A stretch of 64,000 bases of DNA. Source: G965222505 sp965222505 (GTDB lineage Bacteria > Bacteroidota > Rhodothermia > Rhodothermales > DATKEJ01). The notes under the pieces were generated by a model that did no database searches, was not told where the DNA came from, and was given only the letters and a program-made list of their open reading frames with translations. Location of the stretch: assembly GCA_965222505.1 (NCBI GenBank), contig OZ244956.1:3782001-3846000 (forward strand). The letters run 5' to 3'. A program made the position numbers and the translations under genes. Shown piece after piece: positions 18,063 through 25,768 of this stretch. Numbering within the stretch: position 1 is the stretch's first letter; each line of letters starts with the position of its first letter.

Positions 18063-20870
18063 TCATCCGTCCGAAAGCACTAACCCTATCGGCAGCGTTT
18101 CGCCGAAGACCCAGTTTTGCTCTTTCTGGTCCAGCAAATGATCCGGGTTCAGGAGGAGGTCGCGGTAGTGATTCCCTTCCGGTAACTTGCGGAGCCATCG
18201 GGCCACCCGGTTGCGTTCCTGCTCAGGTAAGTCTCGTGCACGGTCTCCGGTGTACCGGGCCAGATGCACCAGCGTGTGGGCCTTACTGGTCTTGTGGTCG
18301 GTGTGCATCGTAAGCATGGTTTTTACCCAACCGGCTACTTCGTTGCGATCCACCACGGTGTTCATGGGGCCATACATCGGATGCCGGGTGCCCAGCCGAC
18401 TCAAGGCCCACAACTCCTGAGGCCGGGGCCGTGAACGACGCATCTGTTGCAGCAACTGGCGGCCCAGGTTAGCCTTGTCTGTAGCTTCGAGGCGCTCAAA
18501 GTTGGCGAGGGCCATCCAGATTTCCCGTAATTCCTGAGAGGGGCCACGCCGTGCGTCTTTTTTGCTTCGGGAGCGTTGTTGTGGTTGGAGCACGCGGCGT
18601 ACTTCGTGGTAGATTTGCGATTGTTTCTCGGCGGGTAATCCCCCGGCAACGCGTCGCCAGAAGATCCACCATTCCAGTTTGCATTGGGTTTGTTTGGGAT
18701 ATTTTAATCCTTCGAGGTACAGTTTCCAGACCTGCGCCATGCGCCAATCATCGACAGCATCTCCGTAGCCGGGGCGGAGACAGTAGCCCAACGTGTTGAG
18801 CCACCGGGCCTCATGCTGCGGGCTGCGTCCACGGGGCACCTCCAACAAGGTGTCGGCCAGTTTGCGAATGAGGGCTACGGGCCACTCTGCACGCGGGAGT
18901 TCCAGCGCAGCTTCAATGGCTTTGCGCAGTTGGTCCGGGTGCCGGGTGTCGGTCACGAAGGTTTCCTGAATGATGGCCTGGGCCGTTTCAATCCGGGCCT
19001 CATCGAGTGTGGCACTGAGCCCACCGGTGGATGCCGTATCGGCTTCCTGGCGTACGTCGAAGTGGAGTTGCCAGCGATGGTCGCTGTTTTTGGATTCGCA
19101 CCACACCTCCAGCGTCCCGATTTCGGTGAGGCGCACGGCCAGTTGGACGGGCAGTTGGGTGGCTACGCCTTTTTTGCCGTAGCGCAACACCGTCTGGATG
19201 GGCGGTAAGGCCGTGGTCTCGTCCGGGTCCAGTTCTACCACATCGCCCAGGGCATCGCCGGTGCGGATGATGGAGCTAAACAGTTCAAAGGTCACCGGCT
19301 GGTTGGTCCGGGCTTCAAAGTCCGGCTTTTGAAGTTGTACCTCGGCCCCTTCTTCCAGACCGCGTGGCATGAGGCAGACCGCGGTTTGTGCCGGGCCTTC
19401 TGTGCCGCCCACGCCTACATAGTAGGAACGCGGGCTCCCGCTACCAATGCGGATGCCATCGCCGAGGCGCACCAGGCCGTAGTAGGCCGCGCCTTGTGCC
19501 ACCGCCAGGTCCAGGCGAGGGTTGCTGAGGATCGAGGGTGTCCAGTCCGCTCCGGCCTCCTTCTGAAACCAACTGCTCACGTTTTGCACGAGGCGTTGTT
19601 GAAGGACTTCCGGAGTGAGGGTGCCGCCGTTGAAGAGTAGATAATCAGGATAGGGTGCAGACCGGTCCGTGGCTTCGCACAGAATAGGGGCAAAGCGTTG
19701 CCAGAAGTCGGCGAGGTGCCGGGTAATGGCGGGGTCTTGTACGTAGGGCAAGCCCAGTTCCGTCAGGCCGGAGCGCAGGGTGGCGTCCGGTTTGGCATCT
19801 GCTTCGACGCTGGGAAAGAAGCCATCTACAATCAGGTTCTGTACTTCGGCCTGGGCCAGTTGGGCCTTGAGGGTCCCCCCGATGAGTTGTCCGGCAGAGC
19901 CGATGAGGGTAATGTCTGCTGAGGCCTCGGCATCCGGGGTGTTGAGCAGGGTTTCCTTCGCCTTGCGGCATTGGTGAACCAGCTGGTGCCAGCGGTCGGC
20001 TTTGAGTTTGCCGGGGCGGCCCATGAGCTGGATTTCGATGTGCCGGGCCAGCGTCAGGTCCATGTTGTCGCCGCCGAGCAGGAGGTGGTCGCCTACAGCC
20101 AGGCGGTCAAACTGTAGCCCCGCTTCGCCGTCGGTGGCGGCAATCACCGAAAAGTCTGTGGTGCCTCCGCCGATGTCGCAGACCAGAATCAACTGCCCGT
20201 CCTGCATTTGGTCCGGCCAGGTATCGGTGTGGTCGTGGAGCCAGGCGTAACACGCGGCCAGGGGTTCTTCGAGCAGGATGGCGTTGGTCAGTCCGGCATC
20301 GTTGGCCGCCTGAATGGTCAGTTCGCGGGCGATTTCATCGAAGGAGGCCGGGACCGTCAGGATCACCAGTTGGTCTTCAAAGCGGTGGGCTGGACGGCCT
20401 TGCGCAATGCGGTGGTTCCAGGCTTCGCGGAGGTGCTGCAGGTACCGCTGTGCGGCATCGACAGGTGAAACCTTGGGTACACCGGGTGAAGCACCCCACG
20501 GCAAAATGGATGCGGTGCGGTTGACCCCCGCATGGCACAGCCAGGATTTGGCAGAACCAACCACACGGCCGGGTACCTTGGCCCCTTGCTCGCGGGCAAA
20601 GGTGCCGACGATGTAATCGCGTGTTTCATCCCAGGGGAGTGTTGCGCTGCCTTCGGGCAGGTCGTAGGTGCCGGGCAGGTACAGGAACGAAGGCAACACC
20701 GGCTCCGGGGCCAATTCGCCCGGTGCCACCAGTTGAGGAATTTCGAAAAACTGAATGCGATGGGAGGCATCCGCCGATTTTTTTTCGGCCAGATCGACGT
20801 AGGCGACGGCTGAGTTGGTCGTGCCCAGATCGATCCCGATGACGTAGCGGCGGCTTCTCCCTTTACGCAT
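18063..20870 (-). CDS. Divergent Hsp70-family ATPase with extra helical C-terminal domain
   Basis: 935 residues from ATG 20870; that start overlaps the upstream stop in ATGCGTAA and places the nucleotide-binding motif near the N-terminus. It has the Hsp70 phosphate-1 motif (VIGIDLGTTNSAVAY), a Lys in GSAKSWLC at the DnaK Lys70 position, phosphate-2 (LVCDIGGGTTDFSVI) and an adenosine-type motif YLLFNGGTLTPEVLQQRL. A region ending GTLEVWCESKNSDHRWQLHFDVR (~580-606) aligns with the C-terminus of its upstream paralogue. The remaining ~330 residues are helical, Trp/Arg-rich and unique to this copy, probably the domain Pfam calls DUF3731. It is part of a DUF2760-Hsp70-Hsp70 operon; no J-protein or GrpE gene is linked. 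Clients unknown. Confidence 0.85.
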   Translation of the reverse strand: MRKGRSRRYVIGIDLGTTNSAVAYVDLAEKKSADASHRIQFFEIPQLVAPGELAPEPVLPSFLYLPGTYDLPEGSATLPWDETRDYIVGTFAREQGAKVPGRVVGSAKSWLCHAGVNRTASILPWGASPGVPKVSPVDAAQRYLQHLREAWNHRIAQGRPAHRFEDQLVILTVPASFDEIARELTIQAANDAGLTNAILLEEPLAACYAWLHDHTDTWPDQMQDGQLILVCDIGGGTTDFSVIAATDGEAGLQFDRLAVGDHLLLGGDNMDLTLARHIEIQLMGRPGKLKADRWHQLVHQCRKAKETLLNTPDAEASADITLIGSAGQLIGGTLKAQLAQAEVQNLIVDGFFPSVEADAKPDATLRSGLTELGLPYVQDPAITRHLADFWQRFAPILCEATDRSAPYPDYLLFNGGTLTPEVLQQRLVQNVSSWFQKEAGADWTPSILSNPRLDLAVAQGAAYYGLVRLGDGIRIGSGSPRSYYVGVGGTEGPAQTAVCLMPRGLEEGAEVQLQKPDFEARTNQPVTFELFSSIIRTGDALGDVVELDPDETTALPPIQTVLRYGKKGVATQLPVQLAVRLTEIGTLEVWCESKNSDHRWQLHFDVRQEADTASTGGLSATLDEARIETAQAIIQETFVTDTRHPDQLRKAIEAALELPRAEWPVALIRKLADTLLEVPRGRSPQHEARWLNTLGYCLRPGYGDAVDDWRMAQVWKLYLEGLKYPKQTQCKLEWWIFWRRVAGGLPAEKQSQIYHEVRRVLQPQQRSRSKKDARRGPSQELREIWMALANFERLEATDKANLGRQLLQQMRRSRPRPQELWALSRLGTRHPMYGPMNTVVDRNEVAGWVKTMLTMHTDHKTSKAHTLVHLARYTGDRARDLPEQERNRVARWLRKLPEGNHYRDLLLNPDHLLDQKEQNWVFGETLPIGLVLSDG

Positions 20871-22683
20871 CCTCCACCTGTTCGCGGATGTTGAATTCCA
20901 GCTTCCAGCGCCGATCACCATCGCGTGCGACGCACCACAATTCGAGGGTGCCCACTTCGGTCACTTTGCTCTCCAGATACACCGGCAATAGTGTGCCGCC
21001 GGCATCGGTATCGGTGGCCGGCAGGTTGGCTTCGAGGGTGGCGACTTCGTGGATCTCTCCGCTCCAATCCTCAACCACTTCGCCCAGTTGGTCCGTTTTG
21101 CGGAGTCCGGCGGCGAGGAGGTGGAAGACTGCGGTATCCCCGACAATCAACCCGAACTCTTTGCCTTCGATGCGGGCCTCGGTGCCTTCCTCGGTACCAA
21201 AGGGTACCACACAGAGGGCTTTGATGGGCGTCGGGATACCCGGCACGGCAGGCATGGCACTTTCAACACCGATGTAATACGTACGTGGCGAACCAGCCCG
21301 GATGCGAATGCCCCGGCCCTGACGGGCGAGGCCGTAGTACGTTGCCCCAAGGGCCACCGCCTGATCCAGGTCGATAGAGGGCAATTCACGCACGTTGCCA
21401 TCGTTCCAGTCACGCAACACGCCGATCACGCGTTCGCGAAGCGCGTCGGCTTTCATCACCCCGCCGTTGAACAGTACGGCTGAGGGGAAGGCGACGCTGT
21501 TTTCCGGGTCATTGGGGTTAACCTGCCGCCCGATGAATTGGGCAAGGTGCCGGGTAATGGCGGGATCGGATTCGTAGGGCAGACCCATTTCCCGAACCCC
21601 GACGCGGGGCTTGCGCTGCGGATATTCATCGGCAGCACAGGGCGGGAAGAAGCCGCCCAGCAGGACCGTTTCAATTTCTTGTCGGGTCAGTTCCGTACGG
21701 ATGGTACTGCCAATGAGTGACGAGCCTCGGCCCAGTATAGAAATGGGTTCGCTTTCGAGGTCTGGATTGCTGAGCAGGCGTTCCTTGGCTTTGCGGCAAC
21801 TGTGTTGCAGGCCGCGGAATTGCCAGTTGTCGAGTTGGGTACCGGCCTGGGCCAGCTTCCCCCGCACAGCATAGGCCAGCGTGAGGTCCATGTTGTCGCC
21901 ACCAAGCAGGATGTGGTCCCCGACGGCCGCCCGGCGCAATTCCAGGTTGCCGTCGTCTTCGGTGACTTCAATCAGGCTCAGGTCGGTGGTGCCCCCGCCG
22001 ACGTCGCAGACCAGGATGGACTCACCCACGCTGATGGTGTCTCGCCAGTTGGCCTTCTGTGCTTCGAGCCAGGCATAAAACGCGGCCTGGGGTTCTTCGA
22101 GCAGGGTCAGATGCGTGAGGCCTGCCGTGTGGGCGGCCTGGACGGTTAGTTCACGGGCAACGGCATCGAAAGACGCGGGGACCGTGAGGTAGATTTCCTG
22201 ATTTTCCAGCCGGGCAGCTGGGTCATCGGTTGCCATGGTATGGTTCCAGGCATTGCGCAGGTGCGTCAGGAAGTAGGCTGAGGCCGTGAGCGGGGAGACG
22301 CGTCGTGCATCGGGTGGGGTGCCCCAGGGTAGCAGGTCTTCAGTCCGGTCCACGCCGGTGTGGCAAAGCCAGGATTTGGCAGAGGAGACCAGTCGGGCAG
22401 GGAGTTCGGCGCCCCGGTTGCGGGCAAATTCGCCGACGGTATAGTCTTTCTCGGCATCCCAGGGCAGGGCCATGCCGCCTTCGGGCACATCGTGGGGGCC
22501 GGGCAGCAACAGGAAGGAAGGCAACAGGGGTTGCGCCTTGACCTCACCGGGACTCACCACCTGGGGGATGGAGAAGAGCGTTATTTCAGGCTCGGTATCT
22601 TCCGGCACATCAGCCGGGGTATAGGCCAGCACGCAATGCGTGGTCCCAAGGTCGATACCGATGATATATCGGGGTTGATCCAT
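20863..22683 (-). CDS. Divergent Hsp70-family ATPase (shorter paralogue)
   Basis: 606 residues. Motifs: phosphate-1 IIGIDLGTTHCVLAY (7-21), Lys in SSAKSWLCH, phosphate-2 LVCDVGGGTTDLSLIEV (~225-241), LGGDNMDL, and the adenosine motif VLFNGGVMKADALRERV. A short beta-rich C-terminal region ends in GTLELWCVARDGDRRWKLEFNIREQ; no EEVD-like tail or canonical DnaK lid. It shares extended similarity with the downstream Hsp70 over its whole length, pointing to a tandem duplication followed by gain of a C-terminal domain in the other copy. Translation is coupled to the downstream gene by an 8-bp overlap. It is separated from the DUF2760 gene by a foldback repeat. Confidence 0.86.
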   Translation of the reverse strand: MDQPRYIIGIDLGTTHCVLAYTPADVPEDTEPEITLFSIPQVVSPGEVKAQPLLPSFLLLPGPHDVPEGGMALPWDAEKDYTVGEFARNRGAELPARLVSSAKSWLCHTGVDRTEDLLPWGTPPDARRVSPLTASAYFLTHLRNAWNHTMATDDPAARLENQEIYLTVPASFDAVARELTVQAAHTAGLTHLTLLEEPQAAFYAWLEAQKANWRDTISVGESILVCDVGGGTTDLSLIEVTEDDGNLELRRAAVGDHILLGGDNMDLTLAYAVRGKLAQAGTQLDNWQFRGLQHSCRKAKERLLSNPDLESEPISILGRGSSLIGSTIRTELTRQEIETVLLGGFFPPCAADEYPQRKPRVGVREMGLPYESDPAITRHLAQFIGRQVNPNDPENSVAFPSAVLFNGGVMKADALRERVIGVLRDWNDGNVRELPSIDLDQAVALGATYYGLARQGRGIRIRAGSPRTYYIGVESAMPAVPGIPTPIKALCVVPFGTEEGTEARIEGKEFGLIVGDTAVFHLLAAGLRKTDQLGEVVEDWSGEIHEVATLEANLPATDTDAGGTLLPVYLESKVTEVGTLELWCVARDGDRRWKLEFNIREQVEDA

Positions 22684-22695
22684 GGTTTTATTTAA

Positions 22696-22840
22696 GGTTC
22701 TACGTGCGACGTTCTACGTTTCTCCTGCATCGAAGCCGCGCGTTGATTCCTGGTGTAGTCAAGACCATATCACATCTATGACCAACGCACGACATCTGAA
22801 TCTGAGGAACGTAGAACGTAGAACCCAAAACGTAGAACGT
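22696..22840. repeat. Heptad foldback repeat, ACGTTCT family, copy 2
   Basis: The left arm is GTTCTACGTGCGACGTTCTACGTTTCTC in pattern and the right arm carries GAACGTAGAACGTAGAACCC and ACGTAGAACG. The core includes GCGTTGATTCCTGGTGTAGTCAAG-type sequence (22740-22763), the same as copy 1 apart from transitions. It occupies nearly all the gap between the DUF2760 gene and the first Hsp70 gene. Confidence 0.78.
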
Positions 22841-22843
22841 TAT

Positions 22844-23452
22844 TTACAATTCGACTTCGGCGGCGGCGAGGATCTTTTCTTTGTTTTGATCGCCGACGCG
22901 TTCGGGCAGGTCGATTTTGGCGACGCGCCAGCCGCGATGCCGAAGGGCACCCCTGAACGGGGGGTCTCCGGCGATGTTGCCGGTCAGGCGTACGGCATGG
23001 GCATCGAAACCGGCATCCAACGTTACCTGGCTACCTTCTTGTTCCGAGAAGATGGGTTCAATAGTGACGTATTCCTTCAGGGCTTGTTTGCAGCCTTCAT
23101 GGATGGTCCGTACGGCAGCCCCGATTTGGGCATCCTCGTACAGGCTAAGGTCTTCCTGCAGAAAGTCGATTAGCCGGCCCTTCCGCTGCAGGATCGAAAG
23201 CATCTGGATGGCAGGGGCATCCGACGGTGGCGGCAGGGGCGCAGGTTCCGGTGCGACAACCGGGGCCGGGGCAGGTTGGACCAGGCCGAGGCTGAGTTGC
23301 CGAATGATAAACCAGGCCACCAGGGCCAGTACAATGCCGAGGCCGATAAGCAAGAGCTGATCCAGGTCCATGTAGGAGGCTGCGGCTACAAGGACGATGT
23401 TGCAGACCAAAAGGACCACAAGGGCCTGAAGGGCAAAAGGTTTGGGGTTCAT
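22844..23452 (-). CDS. DUF2760-family membrane protein of the Hsp70-pair operon
   Basis: 202 residues. Two N-terminal hydrophobic helices (~8-27 and ~33-52) are followed by a Pro/Ala linker (~58-78). A conserved soluble domain then begins IQMLSILQRKGRLIDFLQEDLSLYEDAQIGAAVRTIHEGC and ends DPPFRGALRHRGWRVAKIDLPER. I recognise this as the DUF2760 family, known from genomes as the neighbour of paired Hsp70 genes. Predicted to be anchored in the inner membrane with the domain in the cytoplasm, so it may recruit the two Hsp70s there (inference). First gene of a three-gene minus-strand operon. Confidence 0.8.
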   Translation of the reverse strand: MNPKPFALQALVVLLVCNIVLVAAASYMDLDQLLLIGLGIVLALVAWFIIRQLSLGLVQPAPAPVVAPEPAPLPPPSDAPAIQMLSILQRKGRLIDFLQEDLSLYEDAQIGAAVRTIHEGCKQALKEYVTIEPIFSEQEGSQVTLDAGFDAHAVRLTGNIAGDPPFRGALRHRGWRVAKIDLPERVGDQNKEKILAAAEVEL

Positions 23453-23623
23453 AGCGATCCAGGTCGGTGCCGTTGGTGGGGCACAACTTAAATGAAAATA
23501 ATAGTATGAACGGGGTGTGCAATGGGGTCGATTTCAAACCTGACGCTACCACGGAAGCAGGGGAGGGGTTCCAAAGGCTTAACCAAAAATGGTTGAATTG
23601 GGTTTGGTCCGTGGTCCGTATCT

Positions 23624-24412
23624 TCAAATCTGCACTTTAGCCCAGACGAGGTCATGGTCCGAGCCGAAGGTGCGGAGTTGGCCTTGTTGTTGCACATTCA
23701 TGTTGGTGCAGACCACGTCGAACCGTTGCGGCAGGTCGATGCCCCATTTGCCGAACAGGACGCACAGGCGGGCAATCAGGTTTTCTTCCCGTTGCCGCGC
23801 AAAGAAATGGGTGGGGTGGGAGCCGGGGGTCAGGGGGCAGAAGGGTAAAATGGGGGCCAGCACGGAGCGCAACACAGCAGCCTGTTTACGGCCCCACACG
23901 GTGAAGGCATTGGCATCGCCACAGGCCACCAGAGGCGCGGACCATTTGTTGGTATGCAGATAGTCGCGGATGGTGGCCATCTGATTCCGGCGGTGGTGGT
24001 TACCACCGCCGGCTTCCAGATGAAAATTGACGATGTGTACCTTCCGGCCGCACCGGCGCTGGAAGGTGGTTGCGAGGGCAAACTTGCGCTCGTTGAGGCC
24101 TTCCTTCAGGTAGATACGCTCCACCAGGCTTAGTGAGGTCAGGCGGGGCAGGTGGATCAGGTTGGATTCCTTGACGGTCAGTACGGCCTTGTTGTAGATC
24201 GTGGCCACACTGGCATCGTGATCATCCCGGACCACATCATAGTTCGGTCCAAGGGTCTGGGCAATCTGCTCGGCATGGTCGGTATGGCCTGCGTGGACGT
24301 TTTCCTGCAAACACAAAACATCTACGCGCATACGCGCTGCCAGGGACGCATAGTCCCTGCGAAGCCGGTCCAGAAACCGGCCGTACATAATGTTGTGTGT
24401 TGCAATGACCAT
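23624..24412 (-). CDS. Endonuclease/exonuclease/phosphatase (EEP) family protein
   Basis: 262 residues with the EEP catalytic signatures in order: ATHNIMYGR (Asn), VLCLQENVH (metal-binding Glu), VNFHLEAGG, the GDANAF motif (Asp/Asn pair), and the terminal GSDHDLVWAKV (Asp-His dyad). No signal peptide. The class includes nucleases, phosphodiesterases and sphingomyelinases; the substrate cannot be told from sequence. Downstream on its strand lies a small hairpin AACCA/TGGTT and a duplicated 7-mer TGGTCCG (about 23606-23619). Confidence 0.8.
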   Translation of the reverse strand: MVIATHNIMYGRFLDRLRRDYASLAARMRVDVLCLQENVHAGHTDHAEQIAQTLGPNYDVVRDDHDASVATIYNKAVLTVKESNLIHLPRLTSLSLVERIYLKEGLNERKFALATTFQRRCGRKVHIVNFHLEAGGGNHHRRNQMATIRDYLHTNKWSAPLVACGDANAFTVWGRKQAAVLRSVLAPILPFCPLTPGSHPTHFFARQREENLIARLCVLFGKWGIDLPQRFDVVCTNMNVQQQGQLRTFGSDHDLVWAKVQI

Positions 24413-24489
24413 GAAGACGTGAGGTGTATGCCCCTTCGACGTTCGGACCCCATAAATTGTTACAAGATGATGCAGCCCATTTTAGGAAC

Positions 24490-24558
24490 TGATGTTACGC
24501 CGCTTGACGTTGATCTTGTGCATTTCGACAAGGTCGAATGGGCCAAGACGGCCTAACA
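24490..24558 (-). repeat. ~70-bp palindromic repeat (TGTTACGCCG ends), copy 1
   Basis: It is in inverse orientation to the copies at 48081-48236 and shares almost all positions with them. Outer ends: TGTTACGCCGCTTG and CAAGACGGCCTAACA (one mismatch in this copy); an inner TTCGAC..GTCGAA hairpin. Read on the plus strand, the frame ends FDKVEWAKTA-stop. It lies upstream of the EEP gene in the gap to the next minus-strand gene. Confidence 0.82.
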
Positions 24559-24590
24559 CGCCCCAGGAATTATCCTGATACGGGGAAAGG

Positions 24591-25136
24591 CTACTTCTTT
24601 TTGCCCTTCTTTCCCTTCTTTCCCTTTTTGCCCTTCTTTCCTTTCTTGCCGCCTTTTTTCTTCTTCTTTTTGTCGGCTTTTTTCTTTCCTTTCTTGCCGC
24701 CTTTTTTCTTCTTCTTTTTGTCGGCTTTTTTCTTGGCTTTCACCTTGGGGCTTTCTGTTGCGGGGGCTTCTGCCTCGGGCGAAGCAGGGGCTTCTGCTTC
24801 AACTGGCGTGGCTGCTTTGGCTGCGGCTGGTTTGCGCCGGCGTCTGCGGGTGGCCGGTTTCCGGGTTGTTGTCTTGGCGGCTGTGGTGCGCCGGCGTCTG
24901 CGGGTGGCCGAGAACATGCGCATGCCTCCTTTCTGGAACAGCAACAGGGTATAGTTCACTTGCCCCGGAGACATGCCGACGGCTTCGCCTGCCGCCTTCC
25001 GAGTGGCTCCGCCGTCAAGGGCCAGCAGCACCTTGGCGCGTTGCGCCTTGACACCTTCCGTTTCGGCATGCCGGCGGCAGCCTGCACGTTGCGTGGGGTT
25101 GAGTAAGCGTTTTTTTGTGGTGTTCCGCTTTGCCAT
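24591..25136 (-). CDS. Helix-turn-helix protein with histone H1-like lysine-rich tail
   Basis: 181 residues. The first ~78 form a homeodomain-like HTH (RAKVLLALDGGATRKAAGEAVGMSPGQVNYTLLLFQKGG), similar in style to IS630-type transposase DNA-binding domains. The rest is low-complexity: Arg-rich and Ala/Pro-rich stretches, then two copies of KKADKKKKKKGGKKGKK ending in KKG repeats. No transposase catalytic domain follows. Very basic; probably a chromatin or nucleoid-associated DNA-binding protein, with an HTH to give sequence preference and a tail to compact DNA (inference). The minus strand coding for the tail is purine-only over long runs, so length variation by slippage is likely. Confidence 0.75.
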   Translation of the reverse strand: MAKRNTTKKRLLNPTQRAGCRRHAETEGVKAQRAKVLLALDGGATRKAAGEAVGMSPGQVNYTLLLFQKGGMRMFSATRRRRRTTAAKTTTRKPATRRRRRKPAAAKAATPVEAEAPASPEAEAPATESPKVKAKKKADKKKKKKGGKKGKKKADKKKKKKGGKKGKKGKKGKKGKKGKKK

Positions 25137-25285
25137 AAGTAATGTAGGTTAATGATAATTCACTTATTCGGCGAGATCAGAAGCCTCGGATAGTGCCGCC
25201 GAAAGCGAGAAGTCTTGTGATAAAAGGACGTTAAGGAGGAGATGCAATGGAGCGATAATATACGTAAACTTTTAATAATTGCACA
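25137..25285. other. AT-rich gap with inverted repeat TTCGGCG/CGCCGAA
   Basis: Stem arms at 25167-25173 and 25197-25203, upstream of the HTH gene start (minus strand) and downstream of tadA. It could be an operator or a terminator-like structure; no U-tract. Confidence 0.35.
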
Positions 25286-25768
25286 TCAGGTCCGTCGTTG
25301 ACGAAAAAACCCTTGCAGTAATCCGGCTGCAGCATCGGCTTCTACACCTGAAATCACTTCCATGCGATGATTGAGTCGCGGGTCCTGAACCACATTATAC
25401 AGGGTGCCACAACTTCCCGCTTTTTCATCAAACGCGCCGAATACCAACCGTGGCAGCCGGGCCCATACGAGTGCGCCGGCACACATGGGGCAGGGCTCCA
25501 GCGTTACATACAATGTACACTCCTCCAGAAACTTCTGGCCCAATGTCGCACAGGCGGCTGTGACGGCAATCAACTCGGCATGTGCCGTTGGATCATTAAG
25601 TCGTTCCACCTGATTATATCCCTTACCCACCACCTGGCCCTTGTGGACGACCACGGCCCCCACCGGTACCTCACCGGCATCGAATGCCCGTTCCGCCTGC
25701 CGCAGGGCCTGTTTCATCCAGCGTCGGTCTAGGGCCAATAAGGAAGAAAGGGAAGACATATCAATCAT
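25286..25768 (-). CDS. tadA: tRNA-specific adenosine deaminase
   Basis: 160 residues. The zinc/catalytic motif HAE (63-65) and the PCPMCAGA motif (Cys93 and Cys96) are those of TadA, which converts A34 to inosine in tRNA-Arg(ACG). ARLPRLVFGAFDEKAGSCGTL and the C-terminal basic helix LLQGFFRQRR also fit. The first ATG overlaps the arcA stop codon (ATGATTGA); a second ATG three codons in (25759) is possible. Likely translated from the arcA message. Confidence 0.94.
   Translation of the reverse strand: MIDMSSLSSLLALDRRWMKQALRQAERAFDAGEVPVGAVVVHKGQVVGKGYNQVERLNDPTAHAELIAVTAACATLGQKFLEECTLYVTLEPCPMCAGALVWARLPRLVFGAFDEKAGSCGTLYNVVQDPRLNHRMEVISGVEADAAAGLLQGFFRQRRT

Noticed and set aside
24152..24556. 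134-codon plus-strand ORF ending ..FDKVEWAKTA
   Set aside because: Most of it is antisense to the EEP gene; only the end is real signal, and it comes from the dispersed repeat. The repeat is reported instead.
24591..24760. Pyrimidine-rich stretch as a non-coding triplex or polypurine element
   Set aside because: On the minus strand it is in frame with a convincing HTH domain and codes a regular KKG/KKAD tail, so it is treated as coding.
25230..25260. AAGGAGGAG-N6-ATG GAG CGA TAA, a perfect RBS before a three-codon ORF on the plus strand
   Set aside because: No plus-strand gene follows for almost 2 kb, so a leader-peptide role is unlikely; chance purine run.
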